Assembly: GCF_001418685.1 (NCBI RefSeq)
Contig: NZ_LIVM01000008.1
Span: forward strand, 1 to 64,000
Direction of reading: 5' to 3'
Length of the DNA: 64,000 nt
DNA from: Apibacter mensalis
GTDB lineage: Bacteria > Bacteroidota > Bacteroidia > Flavobacteriales > Weeksellaceae
Shown: positions 1 through 16,116 of the stretch, one piece after another
Position numbering within the stretch: the stretch's first letter is position 1
Layout: each line of letters begins with the position of its first letter
Position numbers and translations under genes: made by a program
The notes under the pieces: generated by a model
Database searches by the model: none
What the model saw: only the letters and a program-made list of their open reading frames with translations
What the model was told of the DNA's origin: nothing

Positions 1-1632
<1,632 letters not shown>

Positions 1633-1750
1633 TAGCCTTTTATTGGCCGCTCGGTTTATTTTTTCTTATATAAAATCCCAATAATGTCAATGATCTTTAT
1701 ACAACACCGGTCCTATTTCTTTACTTATTACTGTTTTATTTAGAACCTTG

Positions 1751-1824
1751 TGGAGAATAAGGGAGTCGAACCCTTGACCTCCTGCGTGCAAGGCAGGCGC
1801 TCTAGCCAGCTGAGCTAATTCCCC
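1751..1824 (-). tRNA. tRNA-Ala (anticodon TGC)
   Basis: The minus strand folds as a cloverleaf with acceptor arms GGGGAAT and ATTCTCC (one G-U pair), anticodon loop CTTGCAC giving TGC, and a normal GGTTCGACTCC T-arm. It lies in the 16S-23S spacer after tRNA-Ile. After the discriminator A the DNA reads CAA, so the 3' CCA is not encoded and has to be added by the nucleotidyltransferase; a cca gene is present at 19.8-21.2 kb. Confidence 0.97.
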
Positions 1825-1834
1825 TTCTTTCCCT

Positions 1835-1911
1835 TGGTAGTCTCAGGCAGACTCGAACTGCCGACCTCTACATTATCAGTGTAGCGCTCTAACCGGCTGA
1901 GCTATGAGACT
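1835..1911 (-). tRNA. tRNA-Ile (anticodon GAT)
   Basis: The minus strand has a perfect 7-bp acceptor stem (AGTCTCA with TGAGACT), anticodon GAT in CTGATAA, and a GGCAGTTCGAGTCTGCC T-arm. Discriminator A is followed by an encoded CCA, unlike the neighbouring tRNA-Ala. It sits 10 bp upstream of tRNA-Ala in the 16S-23S spacer, in the standard Ile-Ala order. Confidence 0.97.
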
Positions 1912-2110
1912 GATTGATTCTTAATTCTCCTCTTTCGCTCCTTCACTCTCTCTTGTCTTACCTTATACTGCAGGGGCTTCTAAGGGGGTGTTATATATCT
2001 TTTTTGTTCTAACTTATTGCTTACTCTTTTTTATTCTAATAAAGTAGGAAACACCTGGAAGTCCTAAATCCTCTCGATAATTGTACCTGATTATTGACTT
2101 TTTACTCTAA

Positions 2111-3632
<1,522 letters not shown>

Positions 3633-3819
3633 TTCTTCTTAAATTATCAATTTCATGGCCTCATATCCTCAAAAGAATCTTCCTTTAACTTCCAGGTTGT
3701 GTTTTGCTACTTTTTCTTTCGTAAGCTTTGTTATAAACTTTTTTATTTCAACGATCTTTATGCTCGTTCAGGTACTCTCTCTTCTCTTTTCTCTCTTCGT
3801 TATTCCTGACTTGCGGATG

Positions 3820-3849
3820 CAAAGATAGTTACTTTTTTTTTCTTCGCAA
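3820..3849 (-). promoter_or_regulatory. rRNA operon promoter (Bacteroidota type)
   Basis: On the minus strand a TTG (3847-3849) is followed by exactly 19 nt and then TATCTTTG (3820-3827), matching the Bacteroidota sigma consensus TTG-N19ish-TAnnTTTG. It lies about 190 bp upstream of the mature 16S start, leaving room for a processed leader. The same 19-nt spacing is seen at the SRP RNA promoter. Confidence 0.8.
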
Positions 3850-4243
3850 GTTTTTTTTAATCTTTTTTTCTTAAATACTTTGCCTAACCCAGACCTCTTA
3901 ACCCTAAATTAACTAGTTTTCAATTGTTTATATTCTGTATATACCTTAAACTTTTTTTTCGTGTTCGGGAGTTTTATTAGTTTTTTCCCTCCTTTTTTAA
4001 TTAATTCCTCGTTTTTTGTTAACTTTTTTTATCCGGTTGGTTGTAATGTATCTTGTACATACTATTTAGTTTTCAGGTATGGCACTAGATATTTTTATTA
4101 TTAGTTTGTAATTCTTTGTTTCTATATCTTATACGCCTCATATACTATTCTTAAGTTCTTTTTTTAAGAATTATTTTTTTAGTTAACTTAAGGGTCATCT
4201 AAAGCTTATAAGTTTTGATCCTAAATACAAATTATTACACAAT
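3850..4243. other. AT-rich intergenic region upstream of the rRNA promoter
   Basis: About 390 bp between the rRNA promoter and the rpmH terminator. It is rich in T runs on the plus strand (A runs on the rRNA template side), which could act as an UP-like or curved element. I see no coding region, second promoter or repeat here. Confidence 0.5.
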
Positions 4244-4282
4244 AAAAAAGACTGCTAATTTCATAAAAAAGCAGTCTTTTAA
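4244..4282 (-). terminator. rpmH terminator
   Basis: A 10-bp inverted repeat (AAAAGACTGC at 4246-4255 with GCAGTCTTTT at 4271-4280) gives a stem with a T-rich tail on the minus strand, 24 bp after the rpmH stop codon. Confidence 0.8.
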
Positions 4283-4305
4283 ATTTTCAGATATGTTCTA
4301 GCAGA

Positions 4306-4461
4306 TTATCTTTTAGCTCTATATTCGCTAACAGTTAGTTGCTTTCTTCCTTTTGCTCTACGTCTTGCTAAAACTTTTCTTCCGTTAGCTGATGCCATTC
4401 TTTCACGAAAACCATGCTTGTTTCTTTTCTTTCTTTCTGAAGGTTGAAATGTACGTTTCAT
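4306..4461 (-). CDS. rpmH: 50S ribosomal protein L34
   Basis: A 51-residue, very basic protein starting [20 protein letters not shown], the hallmark of L34, with [15 protein letters not shown] in the middle. L34 binds 23S rRNA in the large ribosomal subunit. The length is normal, with a short C-terminal extension (TVSEYRAKR). The gene stands alone here: rnpA and dnaA, its partners in many bacteria, are not adjacent. It has its own terminator and a TATCTTTG -7 element upstream. Confidence 0.97.
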   Translation of the reverse strand: MKRTFQPSERKKRNKHGFRERMASANGRKVLARRRAKGRKQLTVSEYRAKR

Positions 4462-4508
4462 CGGTTGTTATCTTATATCTTTATATTCGTTAATCTTTTT
4501 CGAGGTTG

Positions 4509-4516
4509 CAAAGATA
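4509..4516 (-). promoter_or_regulatory. probable rpmH -7 element
   Basis: TATCTTTG on the minus strand, 47 bp upstream of the rpmH start, matches TAnnTTTG exactly. No TTG is present at the expected spacing, so only half of the consensus is met. Confidence 0.5.
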
Positions 4517-5590
4517 CTATTTATTTTTTATATTCCTATTTTTAATTATTTTTTTATGCAAAAAATTTTGGATGTATAACACTAAAATGAAATGTATTAA
4601 AAAACATACATTTAAAAAACATTTAATGATAAATTAAAAACCTTTTTACTAAAAGGTTTTATTTTTATTCACCTATTTTAATCGATTTGTTATATTTTAT
4701 GAATTATTTAGTTGTATAAATTCTTTAGGGGTTATAGATTATTTTCTTTCATTTAAAAAAATTCCGATTTAATTTTCCCGGTTGAGTATATATTGCCGCC
4801 TGGTGTTTTGATAATTTTTTAAATTCTTTGGGGATGTATAATGATCACTTTTATTCGGTATATTCTTCTTCATATTCGTCCAGAAAAGCTTTATAATTTT
4901 ATGCACCATTTTATAGAAATGGGATTGTGTTTGCTATTTGAGAACAATCCATTTAGTATGAGTTTTGTCCGTAACGATTCACAAATTTTGTTTTCCTTTA
5001 TGATGTTTTTTAGTGAATTAAATAGGATTTAAACGTTTGGTAAGTTGGTCTAAAACATACCGGGTTGGTAGGTAAGTTATATGTGCAATTATGTTTTTTA
5101 TTTACTATTTTATTTCATTGAAATTTTTCATATCGGTTGTAGGAGATATTAATACGTCTTTTGAACTTTTACTCATCCGTCCGTTCTGATTCCAGCTGTA
5201 TAGCAACTTGCAATAAGCAGAAACTTTTTGTTTTCTAATTAATTTTACTCCTAAGGAATATTAAATTAGTAATTATAATACATCGTTTTCTATAACAAAT
5301 TTACAACTAACTCAAAAAGTTATGTTTTTTGTCTGTTTTCATAAAAGGTAAACTATATTGAACAAATAAGAATATTTATGGTAGAATTTATATATTAAAA
5401 AAAAGGGTTATAGAGCCGTTATAATCCTATAAAAATAATAAGGTAATATATGATATTTACTAATAAATTTTAATAATTTCTTCTTACTAGCATATTTTTA
5501 TGTACGGTTTCAGAAGAATTAATTTCTAACTTACATTTGTTCATTGATTACTTTTGTTCCACATTTAATATTCTTTATATTTTTTCCAAT
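4517..5590. other. 1.07-kb AT-rich region without a recognisable gene
   Basis: Very AT-rich DNA between rpmH and the gapA terminator. A 63-codon plus-strand frame (4841-5032) and scattered open stretches on the minus strand have no recognisable domain, promoter or family resemblance. A decayed gene is possible, but I cannot show it. No tRNA-like or clear structured RNA was seen. Confidence 0.5.
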
Positions 5591-5622
5591 AAAAAAAAGC
5601 TATCATAAAAAGATAGCTTTTT
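5591..5622 (-). terminator. gapA terminator
   Basis: A 10-bp inverted repeat (AAAAGCTATC at 5595-5604, GATAGCTTTT at 5612-5621) with a 7-nt loop lies 30 bp beyond the gapA stop and has a T-rich tail on the minus strand. Confidence 0.85.
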
Positions 5623-5651
5623 CAATTCATTATAAAGTAACAATATGGATT

Positions 5652-6668
<1,017 letters not shown>

Positions 6669-6705
6669 TTACTTTTTTAAGTTTCTAATTTAATTTTAAT
6701 TTTGT

Positions 6706-7698
6706 TTATGTAGATAGGATATCAGCTACTTTAATAAGATCCTTATCTATTTCATTATGTTTTTTGATTGCTTCTTCTATAGGGGTAAAGACAATCTTAC
6801 TTGATTGCATACCCGCCATAACATTAGATTTACCTGCCATTAATCCTTCAACTGCTGCAACACCTAATCTGGATGCCAACACTCTGTCAGCAACTGTGGG
6901 TGATCCTCCTCTTTGAATATGACCTAAAACCGTAACTTTTACATCAAATTCAGGATATTTCATTTTAGTGAATTTTGCTAAGTCATACACCCCTCCTAAT
7001 TTTTCTCCTTCTGCTACGACTACAATACTGGATGTTTTCCCTTTTTGCTTTGCGTTTTCAAAAGATGAAAATAGATCTTCAATACTATCTTTCTGTTCAG
7101 GAATAAGTATATCTAACGCTCCGGTCGCTATACCGCTATTTAAAGCGATAAATCCGGCATCTCTTCCCATAACTTCTACGAAGAATACTCTATTATGTGA
7201 TGTTGCTGTATCTCGAATTTTATCAATTGCATCAACAACAGTATTTAGCGCAGTATCATATCCTAAGGTGAAGTCCGTACCAAATATGTCGTTATCAATT
7301 GTTCCGGGAATACCAATAAAAGGTATTCCTTGTTCTTTTTGAAAGATAGTTCCTCCTGTAAACGAACCATCACCCCCTATAACTACTAATGCATCAATAT
7401 TATGTTTTTTAACTGTTTCTGCTGCTTTACTTCTTCCTTCAACTGTTCTGAATTCTTCAGAACGAGCGGATTTAAGTTCTGTCCCTCCCCTGTTTATTAA
7501 GTTTCTTACTGATCGAGGTCCTAAATCCACAACCATATCATTAATCAATCCATCATATCCCATTCTTATTCCACTGCATTCTATTCCATAATAATTAGAA
7601 GCTCTTACAACTGATCTTATGGCAGCATTCATTCCCGGAGAATCCCCTCCTGAGGTTAAGACACCTATTTTCTTAATTTTATTTGTGTTTTTAGACAT
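6706..7698 (-). CDS. pfkA: ATP-dependent 6-phosphofructokinase
   Basis: A 330-residue, full-length family A phosphofructokinase that phosphorylates fructose 6-phosphate to the 1,6-bisphosphate. The nucleotide site SGGDSPGMNAAIR is at residues 16-28. GGDGS (108-112) has the Gly that marks ATP users; PPi-dependent enzymes have Asp at that place. Catalytic TIDND is at 133-137 and HIQRGG lies in the C-terminal half. It is the first gene of a pfkA-gapA unit with a TATATTTG element 39 bp upstream. Confidence 0.97.
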   Translation of the reverse strand: MSKNTNKIKKIGVLTSGGDSPGMNAAIRSVVRASNYYGIECSGIRMGYDGLINDMVVDLGPRSVRNLINRGGTELKSARSEEFRTVEGRSKAAETVKKHNIDALVVIGGDGSFTGGTIFQKEQGIPFIGIPGTIDNDIFGTDFTLGYDTALNTVVDAIDKIRDTATSHNRVFFVEVMGRDAGFIALNSGIATGALDILIPEQKDSIEDLFSSFENAKQKGKTSSIVVVAEGEKLGGVYDLAKFTKMKYPEFDVKVTVLGHIQRGGSPTVADRVLASRLGVAAVEGLMAGKSNVMAGMQSSKIVFTPIEEAIKKHNEIDKDLIKVADILST

Positions 7699-7736
7699 GT
7701 TTTTTATATAGATTTTACATTCTAACTAAGATCATA

Positions 7737-7744
7737 CAAATATA
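7737..7744 (-). promoter_or_regulatory. probable pfkA-gapA -7 element
   Basis: TATATTTG on the minus strand fits TAnnTTTG and lies 39 bp before the pfkA start. No TTG is found at the normal distance. Confidence 0.5.
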
Positions 7745-8081
7745 CTAACCATTTATGGATTTTGCATTAAGAAAAGGATATATATAATAAAATATATATC
7801 ATGTTATTTTATATTGATTTAAAATTAAATTTTTCTTAATTTTGTAGCTATCTTACCTTAATTTTAAGGTGAATCTGAATGCTTACTTTATATCCACACG
7901 TTTTTAAATCAGATACATTTAGAAGCTATAAATATGTATATTGGTATTAATAAAGTTCAACTTTTTATATCTCAAAAATAATACCACATTAGTCTATAAT
8001 ACTACATTTATGCAGCTTCAGGAACTTATGATTTAAGAAATTCTTTGATCTCAGATTTTAATTCGATTAAATTGTCATTTA
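7745..8081. other. AT-rich spacer between fumC and pfkA
   Basis: About 340 bp holding no coding frame that I can support. No strong hairpin terminator is visible directly after fumC. Confidence 0.5.
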
Positions 8082-9476
8082 TTATTTTAAACTTCCAACC
8101 ATGTCTTCCGGCTTAACCCATTGATCAAATTGTTCGGAAGTCACTAATCCTAAATTAATTGCTTCTTCTTTTAAAGTAGTTCCGTTTTTATGTGCTGTCT
8201 TTGCAATTTTTGCAGCATTTTCATAACCTATATGTGTATTTAAGGCTGTTACCAACATTAGTGAATTATTTACTAATTCTTTAATTCTTGAATAATTAGG
8301 CTCAATTCCTATGGCACAATGATCGTTGAAAGAATTACAAGCATCTCCTAATAGTTGAGCTGATTGTAAAAAATTAAACGCCATTACCGGTTTAAAAACA
8401 TTAAGTTCATAGTTTCCTTGAGTTCCTGAGAAAGAAATGGTTGTATCATTCCCCAATACTTGAGCACAAACCATGGTCATTGCTTCATTTTGTGTAGGAT
8501 TTACTTTACCTGGCATTATGGAAGATCCGGGCTCGTTTTCCGGAATTAACAATTCACCTATTCCACTTCTAGGTCCGGAAGCTAATAATCGTATGTCTTG
8601 TGCTATCTTAAATAGTGACACGGCTAATTGTTTTAAAGCTCCATGTGTTTCAACTATAGCATCATGAGCTGCTAATGCTTCAAATTTATTAGGGGCAGTA
8701 ACAAATGGTAACCCTGTAAATTTAGAAATATATTCTGCAACTTTGATATCATAACCTTTAGGGGTATTTAAACCGGTACCTACAGCAGTTCCTCCCAAAG
8801 CTAATTCTGATAAATGAGTTAAGGTATTTTTTATAGCTTTTATTGCATGATCTAATTGGGCTACATAACCGGAAAATTCCTGTCCTAAAGTTAAAGGAGT
8901 TGCATCCATTAAGTGGGTTCTTCCTATTTTTACGACATCTTTAAATTTTTCTGATTTTTTTAGTAATGTATTTTTTAATTTTTCAACTGCAGGTAATGTA
9001 TATGTTAACACTTTTTTATAGGCTGCTATATGCATTGCTGTAGGAAATGTATCGTTTGAAGACTGAGACTTATTTACATCGTCATTGGGATGGATCAAAC
9101 TTTTTTCTCCTAATTTGCCTCCTCCTAATACCAACGCTCGATTGGATATTACTTCATTTACATTCATATTAGATTGTGTTCCCGAACCAGTTTGCCAAAT
9201 AACTAATGGAAATTGGTCGTCTAAATCTCCATTGTTAATTTCGTCACATACTTTGGCAATTAAGTCTCTTTTTTCTAAAGGCAATACTCCTAAATCCGCA
9301 TTAGCATAAGCTGCTGCTTTTTTTAAATATGCAAATGCTTCAATAATCTCTTTAGGCATAGATCCTTCTGCACCTATCTTAAAATTATTTCTTGATCTTT
9401 CAGTTTGGGCTCCCCAATATTTATCACTGGGAACTTGAACTTCTCCCATAGTATCTTTCTCTACACGGTAATTCAT
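8082..9476 (-). CDS. fumC: Class II fumarate hydratase
   Basis: A 464-residue member of the fumarase/aspartase superfamily that hydrates fumarate to L-malate in the TCA cycle. The signature [16 protein letters not shown] is present in the last third, with the substrate-site segments [13 protein letters not shown] and [16 protein letters not shown], and [15 protein letters not shown], which is the fumarase rather than aspartase version. The length is typical. It is monocistronic: a terminator lies upstream of its -7 element and pfkA lies 380 bp beyond. Confidence 0.97.
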   Translation of the reverse strand: MNYRVEKDTMGEVQVPSDKYWGAQTERSRNNFKIGAEGSMPKEIIEAFAYLKKAAAYANADLGVLPLEKRDLIAKVCDEINNGDLDDQFPLVIWQTGSGTQSNMNVNEVISNRALVLGGGKLGEKSLIHPNDDVNKSQSSNDTFPTAMHIAAYKKVLTYTLPAVEKLKNTLLKKSEKFKDVVKIGRTHLMDATPLTLGQEFSGYVAQLDHAIKAIKNTLTHLSELALGGTAVGTGLNTPKGYDIKVAEYISKFTGLPFVTAPNKFEALAAHDAIVETHGALKQLAVSLFKIAQDIRLLASGPRSGIGELLIPENEPGSSIMPGKVNPTQNEAMTMVCAQVLGNDTTISFSGTQGNYELNVFKPVMAFNFLQSAQLLGDACNSFNDHCAIGIEPNYSRIKELVNNSLMLVTALNTHIGYENAAKIAKTAHKNGTTLKEEAINLGLVTSEQFDQWVKPEDMVGSLK

Positions 9477-9519
9477 GGTAAGTTTATTTTTATTTTATAT
9501 AATCATTTCAAAAATCATA

Positions 9520-9527
9520 CAAAAATA
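9520..9527 (-). promoter_or_regulatory. probable fumC -7 element
   Basis: TATTTTTG on the minus strand, 43 bp before the fumC start and directly after the yidC terminator, matches TAnnTTTG. The -33 half is not clear. Confidence 0.45.
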
Positions 9528-9556
9528 AAAAATCAGCCTTTTTGGCTGATTTTTTA
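9527..9556 (-). terminator. yidC terminator
   Basis: A 12-bp inverted repeat (AAAAAATCAGCC with GGCTGATTTTTT) and a T5 loop lies 21 bp after the yidC stop, with a T tract on the minus strand. Confidence 0.88.
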
Positions 9557-9577
9557 TCTATATTATTATGATTGATC

Positions 9578-13109
<3,532 letters not shown>

Positions 13110-13120
13110 TCAGTACCAAT

Positions 13121-13220
13121 AAAAAAAGGCAAGCTACCTGCATCACACCGCTACAACCGTTTACCTTTGCTGCGTTCCCACCCTGGAGGATTCACAGGAG
13201 CTGGTTGTGCAGGACTTGCC
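13121..13220 (-). ncRNA. ffs: Signal recognition particle RNA (4.5S type)
   Basis: The minus strand contains the diagnostic SRP Alu-less hairpin core GGTGGGAACGCAGCAAAGG within a long imperfect hairpin whose ends pair (GGCAAGTCC with GGTAGCTTGCC). Its length of about 93 nt fits the small bacterial SRP RNA that binds Ffh and targets membrane proteins. A T7 run (13121-13127 on the opposite strand) at the 3' end works as the terminator. It lies 60 bp before pyrG-yidC; yidC acts in the same membrane-insertion process. Confidence 0.95.
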
Positions 13221-13224
13221 TGTG

Positions 13225-13254
13225 CAAAAGTATAACTTTTTGTAAATAATACAA
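13225..13254 (-). promoter_or_regulatory. SRP RNA promoter
   Basis: TTG (13252-13254), exactly 19 nt spacer, then TACTTTTG (13225-13232) on the minus strand. The predicted transcript starts within a few bases of the paired 5' end of the RNA, which supports both the promoter and the RNA boundary. Confidence 0.85.
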
Positions 13255-13728
13255 AATTATATAACTTTTTTGAAAAAATTTTTACAGTCGTTTTTTAAAC
13301 TTATAGTATTAACATTATGAATTTTTGGTTAATTAATTAATAAGTCTGTTTATAATAAAATGAATTTTATCTTTTTAACGTTTGAAAAAAATATTTATAT
13401 AGATAAAATAGAAGAATGTTCACTAATGAATAATTTTATTTTTAAATGTAATGATTTTTTAAATTAACTTCGTATCAATTTTATATTAGATTTAGTCAGA
13501 TTGTTCATTAATTACATTACTATATTATTTAAAATATTTTCAATATTACCTTTTATTAAACCAATAAACTCACCCATAGTATATTATTTTGTAGTGTTTT
13601 ATTAATACTGTTTATAAAAGATGAATAAATCTATCTTTTATCATTTACTATGACTCAAAATATCATTTATTTATCTTAATCACAAAAAATAATTACTATC
13701 TTAGCTACTGATCAAAATACTAAATGAG
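13255..13728. other. AT-rich intergenic region before the nucleoside permease
   Basis: About 470 bp between divergent transcription units. It contains no coding frame I can support. A weak -7-like TATCTTAG (13698-13705) may serve the permease gene. Confidence 0.45.
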
Positions 13729-14964
13729 ATGAGCATAAAATTACGATTAATTATTCTTGTTTTTCTTCAATATTATGTATGGGGAGCCTGGTTAATTTCT
13801 TTAGGAGGCTACGCTGGATTATCTATAAATGAAGGTGGATTAGGATTTACCGGAATTCAAATCGGAAGTTTATTCGCAACTATGGGCTTTACTTCTCTCT
13901 TTATGCCCGGTTTATTAGGTATAGTTGCCGACAGGTGGATAAATGCAGATAAAGTATTAGGAATAAGCCACATTCTTGCCGCTTTATTTATTTTTATGGC
14001 TTCTCAAGTTAAAGAATATCATATATTTTATCTTTTATTATTCTTGCATACCTGTTTCTATATGCCAACTATCTCATTGACCAATTCAGTTTCTTATAAT
14101 GCTCTGGAAAAAAATGGTTTAAATTCGGTAACCGATTTTCCCCCGATACGGGTTTGGGGAACAATAGGTTTTATTGCAGCAATGTGGACCGTGGACTTTT
14201 TAGGTTTCGCCAGAAGTTCTGTTCAGCTTTTCATAAGTGCAGGAGCCGGGATTATCATGGCTTTATATTCTTTTACTATGCCTGCTGCACCTCCAACTAA
14301 AAATAATAATAACAAAGGTTTAATACATGCATTAGGTTTGGATGCTTTCGTCTTATTGAAAAATAAAAAAATGGCCATATTTTTCTTTTTTTGTATGTTA
14401 TTAGGTTGTTCTCTTCAAATAACCAATGCTTTCGGAGGTCCATTTTTAGACAGTTTTAAGTCCACTTATCCCGATTCTTTTGGGGTCAAGCATCCTAATC
14501 TTTTACTGTCTATATCGCAAATATCTGAAACTTTATGTATCTTATTAATTCCTTTCTTTTTACAAAAATTTGGAATAAAAAAGGTGATCATGATTAGTAT
14601 GTTTGCATGGTTTCTACGTTTCGGCCTTTTCGGAGTGGGAAATCCTGAAAATAAAATTTATCTTTTAATTTTATCCATGATTGTTTATGGGATGGCTTTT
14701 GATTTTTTCAACATATCAGGATCTTTATTTGTTGATAATGAAACCGATAAAAGTATGCGATCCAGTGCTCAAGGCCTATTTATGATTATGACTAATGGTT
14801 TGGGGGCTATTTTAGGAAGTTACGGAAGCGGATGGGTAGTAGAACATTTTACTGTTAATGGCATCACAAACTGGCCGCACGTTTGGTTTACTTTTGCAGC
14901 CTATTCATTAACCATTTTTATCATTTTCCCATTTGTCTTTAATCCTAAAAATACTTCAGAATAA
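13729..14964 (+). CDS. Nucleoside permease, NupG/XapB-like MFS transporter
   Basis: A 411-residue polytopic membrane protein with about 12 hydrophobic segments. It resembles the nucleoside:H+ symporter branch of the major facilitator superfamily: the N-terminal FLQYYVWGAWLISLGGYAG, ADRWINADKVLGISHI after helix 2, and the region around FPPIRVWGTIGFI are typical. It probably imports nucleosides across the inner membrane; the substrate is not resolved from sequence. It is alone on the plus strand and ends 26 bp from the convergent PAP2 gene. Confidence 0.88.
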   Translation: MSIKLRLIILVFLQYYVWGAWLISLGGYAGLSINEGGLGFTGIQIGSLFATMGFTSLFMPGLLGIVADRWINADKVLGISHILAALFIFMASQVKEYHIFYLLLFLHTCFYMPTISLTNSVSYNALEKNGLNSVTDFPPIRVWGTIGFIAAMWTVDFLGFARSSVQLFISAGAGIIMALYSFTMPAAPPTKNNNNKGLIHALGLDAFVLLKNKKMAIFFFFCMLLGCSLQITNAFGGPFLDSFKSTYPDSFGVKHPNLLLSISQISETLCILLIPFFLQKFGIKKVIMISMFAWFLRFGLFGVGNPENKIYLLILSMIVYGMAFDFFNISGSLFVDNETDKSMRSSAQGLFMIMTNGLGAILGSYGSGWVVEHFTVNGITNWPHVWFTFAAYSLTIFIIFPFVFNPKNTSE

Positions 14965-14990
14965 TTTGGAAAATACAATGATTGAATTTG

Positions 14991-15554
14991 TCAGATATTT
15001 CCCTTAAGAATATATTTTTGTGTTTTTGTAAATAACCACCCAATTAAAACACCTGTAAAAGCACCTGACAGAACATCCAAAGGAAAATGAACTCCAACAT
15101 ATATTCTGCTATAAGAAACTAAAGTAGCCCAAGAGAATAATAAAAGATATGAATATTTATAATCTTTATAAAAAAGAAAAGCAAGATAGGTAGCTAAGCT
15201 AAAAGAATTAGAAGCATGTGCGGAAAAATAACAATAGGAGCCCCTACATTTTTCGATTACTAGCCTAAACACTCCTTCTAATTCTGGATTTCTACAAGGT
15301 CTTGGACGCTGAATCCAATTTTTAACTAATGAAGATAGAGTATCGGTTAGAAGTATCATTAGTCCAATGCTTAAACCTATTAGGAAAACTTTTTTCCAAC
15401 CGTATTTTTCTAAAATAATTAAAAATATGAGAAAATAAGTTGGAATCCAATAATATTCATTGGTAATAAATAACCAAAAGGAATCAAATTTAGGACTTCC
15501 TAAGTTATTTAAATATAAAAATAATTCTACATCCCATTTTATAACTCTCTCCAT
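14991..15554 (-). CDS. PAP2-family membrane phosphatase
   Basis: A 187-residue membrane protein with five or six hydrophobic segments and the three motifs of type 2 phosphatidic acid phosphatases: KNWIQRPRPCRNP (motif 1), FSAHASNS in place of PSGH (motif 2), and SRIYVGVHFPLDVLSGA (motif 3, catalytic His). Family members dephosphorylate lipid phosphates such as undecaprenyl pyrophosphate, phosphatidate or phosphatidylglycerophosphate; the substrate here is unknown. The start codon overlaps the tatA stop by one base (TAATG), indicating translational coupling. Confidence 0.88.
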   Translation of the reverse strand: MERVIKWDVELFLYLNNLGSPKFDSFWLFITNEYYWIPTYFLIFLIILEKYGWKKVFLIGLSIGLMILLTDTLSSLVKNWIQRPRPCRNPELEGVFRLVIEKCRGSYCYFSAHASNSFSLATYLAFLFYKDYKYSYLLLFSWATLVSYSRIYVGVHFPLDVLSGAFTGVLIGWLFTKTQKYILKGNI

Positions 15555-15847
15555 TAACTTCTTTTTATAGGACCGTCGAAAGTATCATCCATAATATCAT
15601 TTAAATGATCAGTAACCTCATTTACTTTTTTATCCATAATTTTTTTAGATTCATTTATTTCATTTTCGATTTCTTTAACGGATCCGCTGTCATCAACTTG
15701 AGACATTATTTCTCTTTTTATATTATCAGTAGCATCTTTCATTGCGCGTACCCCCTGACCCAATCCTCTAGCTATTTCCGGTATTTTATCAGGACCGAAT
15801 AATAAGACTACAACCAATAGTATAACTATAATTTCTCCAAAACTCAC
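15554..15847 (-). CDS. tatA: Twin-arginine translocase subunit TatA/TatB family
   Basis: A 97-residue protein with a single N-terminal membrane helix, the hinge LFGPDKIPEIARGLGQGVRA (residues 16-35), and a charged amphipathic tail. This is the TatA/TatB architecture, which forms the channel for folded twin-arginine substrates. With 97 residues and FGPDKIPE (a Pro hinge) it could be called TatA or TatB; Bacteroidota commonly have TatA-like paralogues. tatC is not nearby. It is translationally coupled to the PAP2 gene. Confidence 0.9.
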   Translation of the reverse strand: MSFGEIIVILLVVVLLFGPDKIPEIARGLGQGVRAMKDATDNIKREIMSQVDDSGSVKEIENEINESKKIMDKKVNEVTDHLNDIMDDTFDGPIKRS

Positions 15848-15868
15848 TGTATCTGCATTTATTTTTTA

Positions 15869-15876
15869 CAAATTTA
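15869..15876 (-). promoter_or_regulatory. probable tatA -7 element
   Basis: TAAATTTG on the minus strand, 22 bp before the tatA start, fits TAnnTTTG; no well-placed TTG is visible. Confidence 0.5.
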
Positions 15877-16065
15877 CAACTTTCTCAAACGTATAGACCT
15901 ATTAAAATATATTTTTAAATTACTCAATGAGAATCTACCATAAGTAATTTTAACTTACAATAAAAAATTTAAGAATAAAGTTTGAATAGATTAATAATTT
16001 TTAGCATATTAATTTTCTTCATATTCTAACATGACAGTTAAGATTTATTGGAAACAACTTATATT

Positions 16066-16098
16066 AAAAAAGGATCTTGATTACAAGATCCTTTTTTT
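16066..16098 (-). terminator. secDF terminator
   Basis: A 14-bp inverted repeat (AAAAAAGGATCTTG with CAAGATCCTTTTTT) and a 4-nt loop, 19 bp after the secDF stop. Confidence 0.9.
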
Positions 16099-16116
16099 AA
16101 TGTGGTTTAAAAGCTA

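Noticed and set aside
4841..5032. 63-codon plus-strand frame in the rpmH-gapA gap
   Set aside because: No promoter, no recognisable family, hydrophobic AT-driven composition; likely chance.
6968..7342. 124-codon plus-strand frame
   Set aside because: Antisense to pfkA; its residues are the mirror of that gene's codons.
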